A DNA stretch of 64,000 nucleotides, taken from NCBI GenBank assembly GCA_002221725.1, contig NJFT01000026.1, positions 124,001-188,000 on the forward strand, read 5' to 3'. Shown one piece after another: positions 9,781 to 21,985 of the stretch. Origin of the DNA: Scedosporium boydii (taxonomy: Eukaryota > Ascomycota > Sordariomycetes > Microascales > Microascaceae). A program made the translations under genes and the position numbers. The notes beneath the pieces were generated by a model that was not told the origin of the DNA, did not search any database, and was given only the letters and a program-made list of their open reading frames with translations. Position 1 is the first letter of the stretch. Each line of letters opens with the position of its first letter.

Positions 9781-12347
9781 TTTAGATCAGACTCGTATTG
9801 AAGGGCGCGTATTTCGTATCCTAATTGATTTTTCTTTCTATTTTTTAACAGGTTGTAGTAAACCTGCAAAGTCCTGGATTTTCATTTCTTAATTTCTTAA
9901 ATCAGGATATGGCATTGTACCTCACCATCACGAAGAGCCGATGCAGATCTTCTCGAGTGGATTCGGGGACACTCTCCATATACTCTGCCCCTCATCCAGG
10001 CCAGGGCGTAGGGGACGCTCTTTCCAGCTAGCGTGGTAGAGATCAAGGCTGGTCTGTGAAATATCTTGAAGTACAACCGGCAAGTTAATTTTAGAGAGAA
10101 GTTGAATCTGGGCTGAACAAACTAAAGTTTAACATGCTGTGTCCCTCTGACATGGACCCTTTGACGTTAGAGTTGCGAACCTCATGTTCTAGTAGTGGAG
10201 CCTCCTCCCACTTCTATCAAGTCAGCCCTATTAGTTAGACGATTGCAGCCTGGTTGGCAATGAGAGCAAGGACGATGGGTGACCGATCCGGGGAATGAGG
10301 CCCAGGTTCTCCCGAGGTGTGGGAAACCAACTTGGCTCGGCAGGGCTCGAGTATATCGTGTTTAGTAAGGGCCCGGCCATACCAAGACCCTGGGTCTAGC
10401 GCAGGAACGACAACTGTTGACCTGCTTCGTAGCTACCCTTCTAGGGCGGGAATTCAAATGCCGGTCAGCAAGACAATAGGACATCTTCCATCGATGCAAC
10501 ATGCAATGATGATGGATGTCGTCAGCCTGGACGTAGTCATGGGAACCTAGACGCCAGGCAGTGCTTGCTTTGAAGCAGAGAAAAAAAAAAAAAAAATGCA
10601 CGATGACATACTAGCCACCCATCTTTTGTTGAAGGTGTCTCCAATATCTACTAATGCGGGAGATGTTGCATCAACGCGGCTGACCCGCCCGCTGCCTATT
10701 ATGATTTGCGAAGTACGAAGTACATATCCAACGGATTAAGCCATGGTCCCCTTGCCGTAAAGTCTGGCAACAATTTAACATTCATGCAGACTTTCTGAGG
10801 CGAACCCGGCGCATCCGGAGGGCTTTTCGGGAGTAACAGAGGAGAGGAGTTTAGAAAGGCCGTATCCGTATATCCAGGGGGGTTGGCCCCTGGGAACACA
10901 GGAATCGCCACCCAAAATCCCAGCGAGCAGGCCTGTGGTGTGGGAGGAGGATGGCGCAAAAGCACCTGATTTCGGACTTAAGCACAGTGTTTCCTTCCAG
11001 CTTCAGACCAATGATCCTAGAGCAAGGGTTCTAGAACAGCAGGGGGAAGCTTCTTATGGTGTGGGTGGGTGGTGCGGCGATGCCCCTCTTCGGTCGGATT
11101 AAATGTCCGTCCTATCTGAAGAATAGACACCATTACCGAAAGGCTATCCAAGAGATGGCAGCAATAGGATGAGATGGGAAGGAAAGGAGGGGGACTAGTT
11201 GGTATCAGCATCAAAGCTAAATCGGCCAAGAGCGGCACAAATAACGCAGGTATCGCCGACTTCGCCAGCGAGGTTTATCTCCGCGCGCGCACGTTTGGGA
11301 CGCCATGCGTCTGCGGGCTGGGTCAGGCCTGGAGGTGAGAGCAGTCGATGTGGGAAGGAGCAGGCTTTTGAACCAGCACGACGTCCAGTCCGCCCCTCGT
11401 GCATTTTGGTAGAGGTACTTTGGCGTCGAAGCCCACGAGGCCGCACCGTGCTCAACTGCGTGGGAGGGTACTATTGCTCCCGAACTCGAGAGTTTTCTTG
11501 CTGCGGAGAAGTACGTACTGCTACCATGAGATGCTATTTGACGGTTCGTGGCTGTGGTGCTGAGTTCGCCCCACTCTCGGCGCTTTTCCCGATTGTCCCC
11601 TGCCCGTTGCCCTTTCCCCGACCCATGACGCCTGCTGACAAATTGACATTCCTCACGCCCTTCATGTTCTTCCCCTCTCTATCAGATTCCTCCCAGCCCA
11701 CACTCTCGGTCAAACAAACACCATCTCACCGTTCGATTTCTGCAATTTGCGCCTGGAACACCACGTTTTGCCCAGGAGAACGTCCCCAATTTGCCGGGTG
11801 ACTCAGGCAGCAGCTTTTTTTCGCGCATCCACCAAGCATTGACCCTCGTCTCTGCCCCCGACTGGCCCCGCCTCCCACCCACCTCCTACATCCTGTCGCT
11901 GTACGTCAACCAGCCCTTGGTCGAGTCTGTGCCGCTCCCAAGGTCACAACAAAGCCAGCCATTCTGCAGAGGGGAAGGCGGGTTAATCAATCAATCTGTT
12001 CTTTTTGCTACTGCGCATTCCATCCGCCTCCATTGCCTTCAGTGCCGATCGCACCTTGACTGGACATTCTCTGCCGGCTCCGTTCCTGGTTTCGACTGCC
12101 CTAGCCACATCATCAAATCCCTAGCATAGACTCCTTCGAACAAGGGCGGTTTTCCCTTTTTCAACTCTGGCCAAGGGAAAAAGAGATCTTCTTTGTAGCT
12201 GCTTTTTTAACAAGCCCTTTTCAATTCCAATCCGCTGTCCGAGTTGAGGCCAGCAGGCCAAGCGGTCAAGTCATATCATCTTCTCCAAGATCGCTCAGCG
12301 TCTTTCAAATTACGCATCCCGCAATAGCCCGGTGTTGAAGAGACGCC
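9781..12347. other. Gene-free interval and AP-1 upstream region
   Basis: No gene can be supported. Open frames up to 200 codons (11199-11801) have unnatural composition and no domain. An A15 run lies near 10581. The last 500-700 bp are pyrimidine-rich, like a long fungal 5' leader, and lead into the AP-1 start at 12348. Upstream regulation of the AP-1 gene probably resides here. Confidence 0.4.
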
Positions 12348-14291
12348 ATGGCATCGACTGAATCCCAGTCTCAGAGACCTTCCCTTCCTTTCTATCTTAC
12401 CCCTCAGCAACAGCAAGTATTACTCCAGGCGCTAGCCGGCGATCAACAGCAAGGACAGTCCTCTATTACCCCGCTCACCTCCGCCGCTCTCTCCTCCCAT
12501 CAGAACAACTCGTTTCCCGCCTCCATGGATGACCACACTGGAGATCTTAGCGCCTTCCAGGACAGTTCGTTCCTCGATAGCTACGACGTTAGCTTTAACC
12601 CCGATTCCAGCTTTGATTTTGACATCTCGCACGCCTCCATGGCTCAGACCGCAAACGGCGACACCTCTGAGACGGCAAAGTCGGAGAACTCGGCGGATAA
12701 CGATACACCGGAGAAGCGCCCGCTTGAGGAAGATGAGACAACGCCGGGAGCCAAGGGAAACGATGCCAAGAGGAGGGATGGTCCCGAGAGGGTGCCAAAG
12801 AAACCCGGCCGCAAGCCGTTGACGTCAGAGCCAACTTCGGTAGGTGAAAGATGAATATCCATTGTCAATATCCGGACTCCCCGCCGTGGAACATTTTGCT
12901 GATCATTTTTATCGTTGTCCCTTCCGCAGAAGAGAAAGGCTCAAAACCGCGCGGCGCAGAGAGCGTTCCGCGAACGAAAGGAAAAGCATCTGAAGGACCT
13001 CGAGACCAAGGTGGCAGACTTGGAAAAGAAGTCGGAAACTGCAACTACCGAAAACACCGCCTTGAGAAAGCAACTTCGGAGTGTAATGGCCGAGCTGGAT
13101 GAATATAAGCGCAAGGTTCAACTGCTGGGTAACCCGCGCCCGCCCGCTCGGGATCGTCTATCGGGCCATGGGTTTGGCTCGCCCGCCATCAATAATTTGA
13201 ACGACGTCCACTTCCAGTTCGAGTTCCCCAAGTTCGGGTTCCTTCCCGGACCCCCCATCAATTCGAAGCCCACCAATGGACAGAATCGCTCTTCAGCCTC
13301 TCCGCAAGTCCAGACTGCATCCAATCTAGCCAGTCCGAATGGCAGTCGCGCTTCTAACAAACAGCATTCACCTGTCAGCGTATCGGCCGCGACGCCCAAC
13401 TTGGCAGGAAGCACGCTCCAAAACTCTCCAAACCCACAACGGGATGCTTTCAACGGCCTAAACGGCGCGAGGAATAGTTTGGATTCTGGCCACTACAGCC
13501 TTGGGAGTGGGTCGACAAGCTCTCCCTCTGGCTCTTACAACTCCGTAGGCGGGCCTAGCTCCTCGTGTGGTACATCGCCGGAACCATTTAACCAGTCTCC
13601 CATGGGATTCAAGCCTCTTGACACCATGACAACTATTGGCGAAGAGCAGCCTACCCTACAACCTAACAATATGCAAGTGCCGACACACTTTGGTGATCTC
13701 TCCGCGGATCTGAATTTCGACTGGCTTGCACAACAGAACGGGGGCCAGTTCGATCCCCAATTGTTTGGTGATTACCGTGAGCCGCAGAACAACATTCTTG
13801 CCGGGAACAACTTCGACGACAGTTTCTTTAATGATGCTCTCGATGCAGACTTCTTCACTCCCTTCAATGTGCCGCCAGTTGCGCTGCCGCCTAAGAACAA
13901 TGCATCTGTCGAGGCAGTCCCCCAACAGGAGCCGTCTAAGGCCGCCAGTGACCCATTGGGCCTAGTGAAGGGTAATGATCTCATAGACTGTAACAAGGTT
14001 TGGTATGTATCGCACTGTTTTCGACTCGATCCTCTTCTGTGTCCGATTTTAGTTGCTAATCACCGCCGGACCTACAGGGAGAAAATACAAAGCTGCGAGA
14101 AGGTACAGGCGGGTGATTTCGATCTTGATGGTCTTTGCTCTGAGCTACAGAAGAAAGCGAAGTGCTCTGGTAAAGGCCCAACTGTTAAAGAGCAAGATTT
14201 TGAGGCTGTCCTCAACAAATACCTTGGGCCGGACTTTTTTGAGAGATGCGGCACGGGCTTGCCTCCCCAGAAGCCCCAGGTGGAGTCATAA
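12348..14291 (+). CDS. AP-1/Yap1-type bZIP oxidative-stress regulator
   Basis: Redox-controlled activator of antioxidant genes (Yap1, Pap1, NapA family). Three exons: 12348-12839, 12930-14002 and 14078-14291, giving 592 aa. The basic region starts at residue 165 (KRKAQNRAAQRAFRERK, matching the NxxAQxxFR signature) and is followed by a leucine zipper. A SSSCGTSPEP segment marks the n-CRD, with one cysteine. The c-CRD at the C-terminus holds five cysteines (DCNKVW, QSCEK, LCSEL, KAKCS, ERCGTG). In the family, disulfides between these domains mask the nuclear export signal after peroxide. Intron 2 is 75 nt, a multiple of three, has no stop in frame, and lies inside the c-CRD. The splice form (CNKVWEKIQSCEK) agrees with relatives, so removal is normal. 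Confidence 0.95.
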
Positions 14292-15680
14292 AAGAGGGGG
14301 AATGAAACAACGACAGCGCCTCTGTGGTTTACTCGGTTCACGACTTTCACTATAACTTGCGCTTCTCTTTTCCTCTTTCTCTGATTCCCCTAACGTTACA
14401 CGCACGGGAACAAGTTCCGCTCACTTCTTCTGTACAACGGACATGGGAGGTTTAAAAAGCACCAAATGGGAACATGGGATTTTTATTTCTTTTCTTTTTT
14501 TCGGCCAGGATGGTAGCAGGAGGCAACGATTTTTATGGCGTTTGATACGAGTTGGAACGAAATGCGAGTCTTAGGCCTGCTGCATTGCTGCATATAGTCA
14601 AGGCGGAGGCTCTCTCTCGAAGGAAGCTTGGGTTGCGATCTATACATTACATGGCAGGAAGGGAAACTGGAGTTTATTGTTGTGTTTTGTTTCATTTTCT
14701 CTTTTACGAGGTTGATGCGTCGGGATCAGGGTTGTGATGACGGTGTAATAGGAAGGAATGAAGGTTGGCATTCCAGGTTCAATATGAGGTCGAGATGGAC
14801 GCATTGATTGGACGTGTACAGTTCAGTAAACAGTCAACTACGTTATGGAGTGCTTTTCCTAGCTCAGCTCAAAAGAATATTGATGTAGAGTGACGTCAGT
14901 GGCCGTGACTGGTTCCAGAGGGGTCAGAGAAGATGTCTGTCCTAAGAGATTGGTGGTATGCTGTAGTTTAGCTAGAGTATGAGATCGACAGAAGAGATCG
15001 GCGTATACTTCTGGAGTGGAGCATAACAAGATACTTACCGCCTCCTCTTGACCGACGATTATCAATAACATTCATATAAGTCGGAGGAGCTACTACCGAG
15101 GCACTTCTGTGAGACCTTCTCAGCGGATTTCAGCTGATCCCTGGACCAGCGCACCTCATCAGCACGAGTGTTTACAAGTAAACTGGGGAGAATAAGAACC
15201 AAAGCCTATATGTAGCCACGGCAAGAGGGGGGACGAGGCAGGCACAGTCCCATAATGCCATCTTCCGCAATCAACAAACTCAAAAATATTTCATACTTTG
15301 AAGAGAACAGGTCAGAACAATGAAGTTGGTGTCAATTCTTAAGGACGATGACTAATCACGACTGAGAGCTGTTAGCATGCAGCTGTGGGCCCCCTTTTCT
15401 TGGCGTTGATCCCCCGCCGCAACGACAAAGACCAAGTCGGTGGCCTCCAAGAGTCCAATGTCAACACAGGCATGGCCTGACCGATTTCTGTTTGATTCGA
15501 ATGACCCTGTCCCCCCTGCAATCTTGTGAAACAATTCATACGACGACCGACTACGAAAGCAGCTTATCCAGAGGGACAGCCCTTTACCCCATCATATTTG
15601 CCCTCAGAAACAAGTCTATTTCCAACTAGGCAGCACATTAATCGACCTGCCCAACCCGTCGGGGGTCCTCAAGGCACAAG
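14292..15680. other. AP-1 3' UTR and intergenic region
   Basis: No gene is seen in these 1.4 kb. The small open frames (60-90 codons) have no recognisable content. The region should contain the AP-1 terminator and the promoter of the BSD-domain gene. Confidence 0.4.
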
Positions 15681-17105
15681 ATGGATATCGCATACGACCA
15701 TATCCAGGAGAGCTCGTTCCCTAAGGTGGAAGAGGAGGGCAAGAAGGACTCGAAGCAGGAACCACCACCGCAGCCGACGCTGAACGAGGATATACAGGAG
15801 GCATACAAGGCGATTTCGTCGAGTACTTGGGGTTCGAGGATTGGTGGGTTTATCGGCAGTGTTGTTAAGCAGGTTTGTAAACACCCGGATGGTCTCTTTC
15901 GTGAAGAGGCCACCTCTTTTCTTCCAAAACGGCTTACGTCGGGAGAAAGATCTTTGTGAGGGTGTTGCTAATTCCTAAGAATCCAGGGCGAGCAAGTCTA
16001 CAGTCATGCCCAACAGGAGCTCAGCGCCGTTGGCGGTGAGGCCACGCGTGGCTTCTCAGACCTCCGGGAAGCTGTGATCAGCCGAACGCGATCCCTTTCC
16101 CTAACGACGGCGGTACCAGCACAATTAAGCTCTACGGACCAGGCGACAAGAGATGCGAATCAGGGCGAGGACAGGGCAGCGACGCCCACGAATAACGGAG
16201 CGGGCGGTACGATGCTCGGGAGGTTCAAGTCCGAGGCGGCGAAACGTCTACATGACCTCCAGCGAGCTGAAGATGCTGCTGACGAGGCACTCCTCAAGTT
16301 CGGGACCAATATGCGTGACTTCTTGAAGAGCGCCATTACGATTGCGCCACCGGCCGAGGGTGAGGGCGAGGGTAGCACGGTCATGTTCGAGAGCAAAGAC
16401 GCCCAGGGAAAGAGAGTTATCCACACGTCTCGGTTCGATGCTCAACTTCATGTTATTCACACCTCGGTGGATAGCTTCACTAAGGATCCTGAGAGTGAGG
16501 AGTTTAAGACCTGGGCGAAGGGCTTTGATGCGGAGAAAAAGACGGCGGATATCAGCAGTGACCTTTCCAAATATCCCGAGCTCCGGTCGACGATGGAGAA
16601 GCTTGTGCCGGATCAGATTCCGTACGCGGATTTCTGGAAGCGGTACTATTTCGTGAGGCATAGTATCGAGACCGCTGAGGCCAGGAGGCGTGATCTTCTC
16701 AAAGGTATTATATTATATTCCCGCCCATTTTTAATATCTTTGCCATGTTCCTTGCAACCCCCTTTTTGGTCCTTTATATATTCTAACGTTGCTCTTCTCC
16801 CAGCTGCCTCTGCCGAGGACGAAGTCGGATGGGGCGACGATTCCGATGATGAGACCGACGACAACAACACCCAGAAAGACAAGCGCCCGGGATCCACCGA
16901 ATCCTCGACGACTATCCACCCTCCCGCCCCTGTCCCCGCCGCCGTATCCTCGCTCAAGCCCAGAAAATCAAACGACGAGAAGTCCCAGCCCGACAGCGAA
17001 GCCAGCTACGATGTGGTGGGAGCGCAGTCGGGAGTCCCCAGCCAGGCACCAAACAGCCCCAAGGAATCGAAGAAAGACGACGACAGCGATGACGATTGGG
17101 AGTAG
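15681..17105 (+). CDS. BSD-domain protein (Dos2-like)
   Basis: Exons 15681-15872, 15987-16704 and 16804-17105 give 403 aa. The N-terminal half is helical with GSRIGGF and later LGRFKSEAAKRL amphipathic segments. A BSD domain lies at about residues 225-285, with the hallmark aromatic pair in PYADFWKRYYF. The C-terminus is acidic and disordered, and ends in DDDSDDDWE. BSD proteins of this layout resemble yeast Dos2, whose role is not well defined. Intron 2 is 99 nt and stop-free in frame, so an unspliced form would still be translatable; its CTAAC branch site and CAG end support splicing. The 3' end faces Tsr2. Confidence 0.82.
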
Positions 17106-17436
17106 GGTCCTCGATAGTTGTGGTTTTTGGAGGTGTTCGAACTTTTTTTTTGTTTTTATTCCTTTAGAGAAATACCGTGATTATGGCGCTGGTCGGAAAT
17201 TATTGGGTGTCTTTCTTTTTTTGTTTCTCGTTCGATGGGAGCTGTACTGTTCAACTGTGGTAAAGCTGTTTGATGTTGAGGTTTCCTGGTGCAAGCGAGA
17301 GCACAAGGGTTAATCATATTCCCCCATTTTCAAGCGACGATCCTCCTCCCTTAATCCGTCCGGGCGCTGCTTCACGTTTTCGCTGCATGTCTCTGTGACC
17401 CCGTCCGGTCCCTTTCCTTTAGCGAAATTGGCAAAA
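17106..17436. other. Convergent 3' ends of BSD gene and TSR2
   Basis: Tail-to-tail intergenic DNA of 331 bp with T-rich runs near 17146 and 17215, consistent with 3' UTR and polyadenylation signals. No coding content is seen. Confidence 0.5.
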
Positions 17437-18119
17437 TTACCGCTTCTTTCTCGTGACTTTCGTGAAGCCGTCCTCATCGACCTCAGGCTCAGGCTTCTCC
17501 CGTCTCGTCTGCACAAGAGGCGGCGCATCCCCCATATCCTCATCACCGTCCTCGTCATCCTCCTCCTCATCCTCTTCCTCATCCCAATCCGTATCCTGAT
17601 CCGGATCCTCCCCCTTCTTATACAACCCCTCAATCTTCTTCCCCTTCCCCTCCTGCCACCTCACCCTCAACACATCCACATTCTCGAACCTCCCCTCCGC
17701 GCAATCCCTCCTTATCCTAACAATCTGCTCAGCGACCTTCCACAGCGACGGATCCCCTTCCTCGATGACGACCTCGAACTCGTCCTCCATGACCTGCTGC
17801 AGGAACTCTTGGATGTATATGTTATCGACGTCGTCGGCCTTGGTGGAGGAGAAGGAGGGGAAGAGGTCGGAGAGGGCGCCGGCGAGCCAGTCGCGCTTGT
17901 CGGCGGAGTCGGGGCCGCCGAGGTTTTCGCGGACGGCGAGGGTGAGGTCGGGCCAGAGGTGGAGGGCGTAGGCTATGCCTTGCTCGAAGTTGGTTTGGCG
18001 GATTTCTGGGGCGCGGGGGCTGGTTAATTTGGAGAGGAGTTGAGGGATGACCGGGAGCAAGCATTTGCGTGTGAGTACTTACCCACCGAGGGGAGACTTG
18101 TGGGATCGCTGGACGCCAT
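17437..18119 (-). CDS. tsr2: Pre-rRNA processing protein Tsr2
   Basis: Escortin that carries Rps26/eS26 to pre-40S particles in yeast. Exon 1 (18119-18083) encodes MASSDPTSLPSV, a 77-nt intron follows, and exon 2 (18005-17437) resumes as EIRQTNFEQGIAYALHLWP; total 201 aa. The family core is FEQGI...LWP...ENLGGPDSADKRDWL, with the WGG-type motif seen here as LGG. An acidic tract (EEEDEEEDDEDGDED) follows, and then a lysine-rich C-terminus (EDGFTKVTRKKR) typical of Tsr2. The acceptor was chosen because the other AGs break the frame. It diverges from the esterase gene. Confidence 0.92.
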
Positions 18120-18698
18120 AGCTGTGGTGCTGGGGGGGTTGGAAACTTTGTCGCTCTTCGTGGGCGTCGCGTCTAGGGTCCGAATATTTCCTTTCTTTTT
18201 TTTTTTTTCCTTTTTTCGATCGCAAAATTTCTAGTGTTCATGGAGGGGTAATACAGTGGCGGTGGTATTTGATCCGCACTGTGTACTACTTACCTATTCG
18301 GGGTTAATCTATTAGCGCTCCGGAGATACTTCGTAGTTTAGTCACTTTTTTAGAGTGCTCACATGCCGGCAATGTCCAAGACAAGGTCGCACTGGCTTCC
18401 GGGATCCGCGTACGCCGCCTCCAATCTTCATCCTCCCTCCTTCTCCTGTTCTGCTCAGGTTCTTCTCGTCAAATTATTGATCGATTTTTGTCCCTATGGA
18501 CATCTTAATGTAATTCCAACCTCTGTGCCTCGAACCCGTTCGGGGCTTCCCATCAAGCAATTAAGAATCCCTCCCGCGCCCCCTTCCGAGAGAGCCATTG
18601 AGCCATGTCCGGATGCTTTGGACTAGGCCTCGTCGAAGTCAATTCCCATGCATGGCAGGCTGCGAACCGGATATCGCGCTCTCGTGAAAGCAATCACC
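18120..18698. promoter_or_regulatory. Divergent TSR2/esterase promoter region
   Basis: The interval of 579 bp between two divergent starts holds a T-rich stretch (18190-18215) and no coding frame worth calling. It probably contains both promoters. No specific factor site could be assigned. Confidence 0.4.
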
Positions 18699-21466
18699 AT
18701 GAATAAGCTCTCGACGACATCCGTCTCCTTGGCTGTGATGCCGACGGTGATTGGGACCTTCTTTTCGCATGTAAGCGCAATTTCCCCGACAGGGGCTGAT
18801 CAAGGGGCTTTCAGTTCGACGTTTTCCCTGTCCTTGATTTACTCTCTGCGCAACCACTCGAGCGTCTCCAATTTCTGGGAGCTAGCCATGATTGACGCGA
18901 TAGAGCTAATACTTCCCCGAAAAACCAAATAGTATCTCAATCGTGAGCCCTTACATCAAAAGCCCACGGCGCACCTTTCCTACCACGAGGGTCTCCGCCT
19001 AATCAAGGCCTTCCTCGAATTCGCCGCCCACCACACCGTCGAAGAACTCCAGGCCTTCACCGCCCAGTGGGTTCCCCATCCACAATGGGTCAAGGTAAAG
19101 GACGTCGCCATCCCGGAGGAACCGCTTATGCGCGCAGCCTCCCTCCTCCAAGACCAACTCGGCGAAGACGGCATCCGAAAAGTCGGCGGTCGCCAGTGGT
19201 GGCAATGGAGGAAGCCCGACACGCCCTTCAAAGCGGAGTGGATCGAGATGCGCGAGGACTACAACGCGCGCAAAGAAAATGGCGATCCGGGAAGCCGGGT
19301 GATGTTGTATGTTCACGGCGGCGCGTATTACTTTGGCAGCGTGGACGAGCACAGGTATCAGATGCAGAGACATGCGCGGAAGCTTAAGGCTAGGATATTT
19401 GCTCCTGAGTATCGGCTTGCGCCGCAGTTTCCTTTCCCTTGCGGGTTGCAGGATTGTCTGGCAGCGTACTTGTACCTGCTTGAGAAGCAGGATCCGAGCA
19501 CGATTGTTCTGGCGGGGGACTCGGCTGGTGGCGGGATGGTGATGTCTATGCTGGTGACTTTGAGGGATAGGGGGATTCCCCTGCCTGCTGGCGCTGTGCT
19601 CATCAGTCCCTGGGTCGATTTGACACATTCTTTCCCAAGCATCAACGGCGATAGTTCTCTCGACTATATCCCGCCATGTGGGTTCCATCATAAGCCGTCG
19701 ATGGTGTGGCCGCCGCCTAATGGTGCAGAGATGGATTTAATCGAGAAGCAGGCTAAGGAGAGGAGGACGAGGCTATCTTGCTCGATAACATGTCAGAATG
19801 GCGAAGCTATGGAGTCTGCTTCTTCCGAGTCTGCTGGTGAGGACCAAGCCGGCGCGAAGGCGAGCCATGACCGTCAAAGACTCGCTCTTGAGAGAATGCT
19901 CACCATTGACATTGACGGCAAGAATATGCAACTTGATGACCAGATTCAGGTAGGTTTGTTTGACTTCGAAACTTGTCTTATTTTCCTAACTAACTTGGGG
20001 ATATCAAGATGTATACAACCAACGAGCTTCTCTCCCACCCCCTCGTGAGCCCCGTCCTTCAGCCCTCCCTAGGCGGACTACCCCCACTCCTTATCATGGT
20101 CGGAGGTGCCGAGGTCCTCCGCGATGAACAAGTCTTCCTCGCCCATAAATGCGCCAAACCAAAGAAGTACTGCCTTCCGCCCGATTGCCTCACAGACGCT
20201 GGAAGGAAGCAGCTGGAAAAATACCCTCCAACACCCGTACAACTCCAGGTTTGGGACGACTTATGTCATGTTGCACCCACGTTAAGCTTTACGCGGCCGG
20301 CCAAATTCATGTATCGATCCGTCGCGCAGTTCAGCGCTTGGGCGCTTGCACGGGCGCAGAACTGTTCCATTCCTATTCTTTATGACGACGATATTTCCGT
20401 AATTTCATCCTCTGAGTCCGACGACACGGAAGAGGAAACACCAGCTACTTCCTCTGAGAAACAGGACACCACGCCATCTACAGACCCGCCAAACCGGGGA
20501 AATACATCACAAGAAGTAGTAGTTGGGAGGGCGGGCGATCCTTTGCCGCCCTTTAAAGACCACATGATCCGTCAGCGCGTCACAAGACACGGCGACATTC
20601 TCCCGTTAGAGTCCGAGACGGAACTACCAGGCTGCACCCTGAAACCAAGCGATGTGGGCGTCATCAAAGAAGGCCCCGTTCGCAAGTGGCTCGCCGCCAG
20701 AGAACTCTGGGACAAGAAGTACGCCCGAACCAAAGCCAGGGTCCACAAACACCTCGTCAAGGAAATGGCAGACGGATACCTAGACTTTGGGGACGGCGAG
20801 ACCCCCCCGCCTAGCGCTATCGCCGGGCGTAGGAGGGCGGCTAGCACGTGGGGAGATTGGGGCCATAAGAAGACGAAGAGCATGGGTCTTGCGCTGTGGT
20901 CTCTGTGGGGATCGAAGCATGATGAGATGACGGTTGTGCGTGAATCCAGGGCCGAGAAGGAGGCTGCGGCGTCGAACCAAAACGTGGAGGCCCAAGAAAC
21001 TGTCGTTCTTGACCGGCTGGTTGTCTCTACTACCCATACTCATGAACGCGTGCTCAGCAGGTCTGGCTCTCGGCAGATGATTGTTGTGGACGAAAACCAA
21101 ACCGGCGAGCAGAACGCTAACCTTCTTCGTGGAGAGACTCTCGTCGAGGATCTCCTTCGCTCGAGGAGGGAGAAGGAAGTAGAGAAACGGGAAGAACTTG
21201 GTCCCGACTATGTCCCTGAGACTGGTGTTGCTGGGAAGCGGCCCATGGTGGACGGTATTGCGGTTCCGTTTAGCTTGAATAAGGGCGCGACTACTTCTAG
21301 TATGGTTACCCTTCATTCGGATGATGAGGCTCCCGCGACCCCCGTCAAAGAGATTGGAGAGAGTCATACGATGTCGCCGGAGACGAAGAACGCTGTTAAG
21401 GCGCAAGACAATGTAACTGGTCGAAATGACAGTGATCCCGCAGCACATAAGGAGGGGGCTGTATAA
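18699..21466 (+). CDS. HSL-type alpha/beta-hydrolase with long C-terminal extension
   Basis: Serine esterase/lipase of the hormone-sensitive-lipase group. Exons 18699-18770, 18933-19949 and 20009-21466 give 848 aa. The N-terminus (MNKLSTTSVSLAVMPTVI) looks like a membrane-associating helix. The oxyanion-hole motif is His152-Gly-Gly-Ala. The nucleophile is Ser221 in GDSAGGG. Acid and histidine candidates lie in GGAEVLRDE and DDLCHVAP of exon 3. An insert of about 80 residues rich in charged and Ser residues separates Ser221 from exon 3. The last 350 or so residues are disordered and charged, which is much longer than bacterial HSL enzymes but known in fungal members. The substrate is unknown; a role in lipid-droplet or sterol-ester turnover is only a guess. 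Confidence 0.88.
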
Positions 21467-21985
21467 AATGGAGGGAGAGTTGCGTTTGATTTTATTCTTT
21501 TGATGTACAAAGACAGGTTTAATACGGGCAACCATCAAGGTTTCGATACCAAGCATACCATTTCTTTTGTGGAATAATAGTATACCGGAGGATATGAACA
21601 TTTTAATAGTAGTAAATATATATATATATATACATATACAAACATCGATACAGTTGTCATGTCATCCTCCTCACTCTTATCCTGTAAACCATGCCACCTC
21701 CAACAGAAAGACGGATAAGGGTTACGAGCAAAATGAAGCTTTGTCTGAATTGGTACATTATTGTACAGATCTATAGGGATATCCAGCCAGTTCTTAAACA
21801 GCCCCTCCATCACGACTGTCAGTTCGAGCACGGGGAATACCGAACGTGTATCAACGCTCTTCCCATGGTCGTGTTCGAGTCCACTGCTCCTCTCAGGTCC
21901 CTCTGTGTTTCTCGATTTCCAATGTTGTACATTTATTCTTCCTTGCATACGCTCTTCCTCCTCGCCCCAGCCATTCTAATCTCCT
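21467..21985. other. Convergent 3' region with TA microsatellite
   Basis: Tail-to-tail interval between the esterase gene and mL41. It contains an alternating TA tract at about 21616-21635 and no coding feature. Confidence 0.5.

Noticed and set aside
10410..10480. Possible tRNA-like B-box around ggaattcaaatgcc
   Set aside because: The surrounding sequence cannot be folded into acceptor, D and anticodon arms; no tRNA is supported anywhere in the window.
11199..11801. 200-codon plus open frame before AP-1
   Set aside because: No domain and irregular composition; it lies in the expected promoter/leader of AP-1.
18999..19691. 230-codon minus-strand open frame over the esterase core
   Set aside because: Antisense to the catalytic HGG and GDSAGGG motifs; composition is unnatural.
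20780..21601. 273-codon minus-strand open frame over the esterase tail
   Set aside because: It overlaps the continuous plus-strand exon 3 of the esterase and shows no recognisable content.
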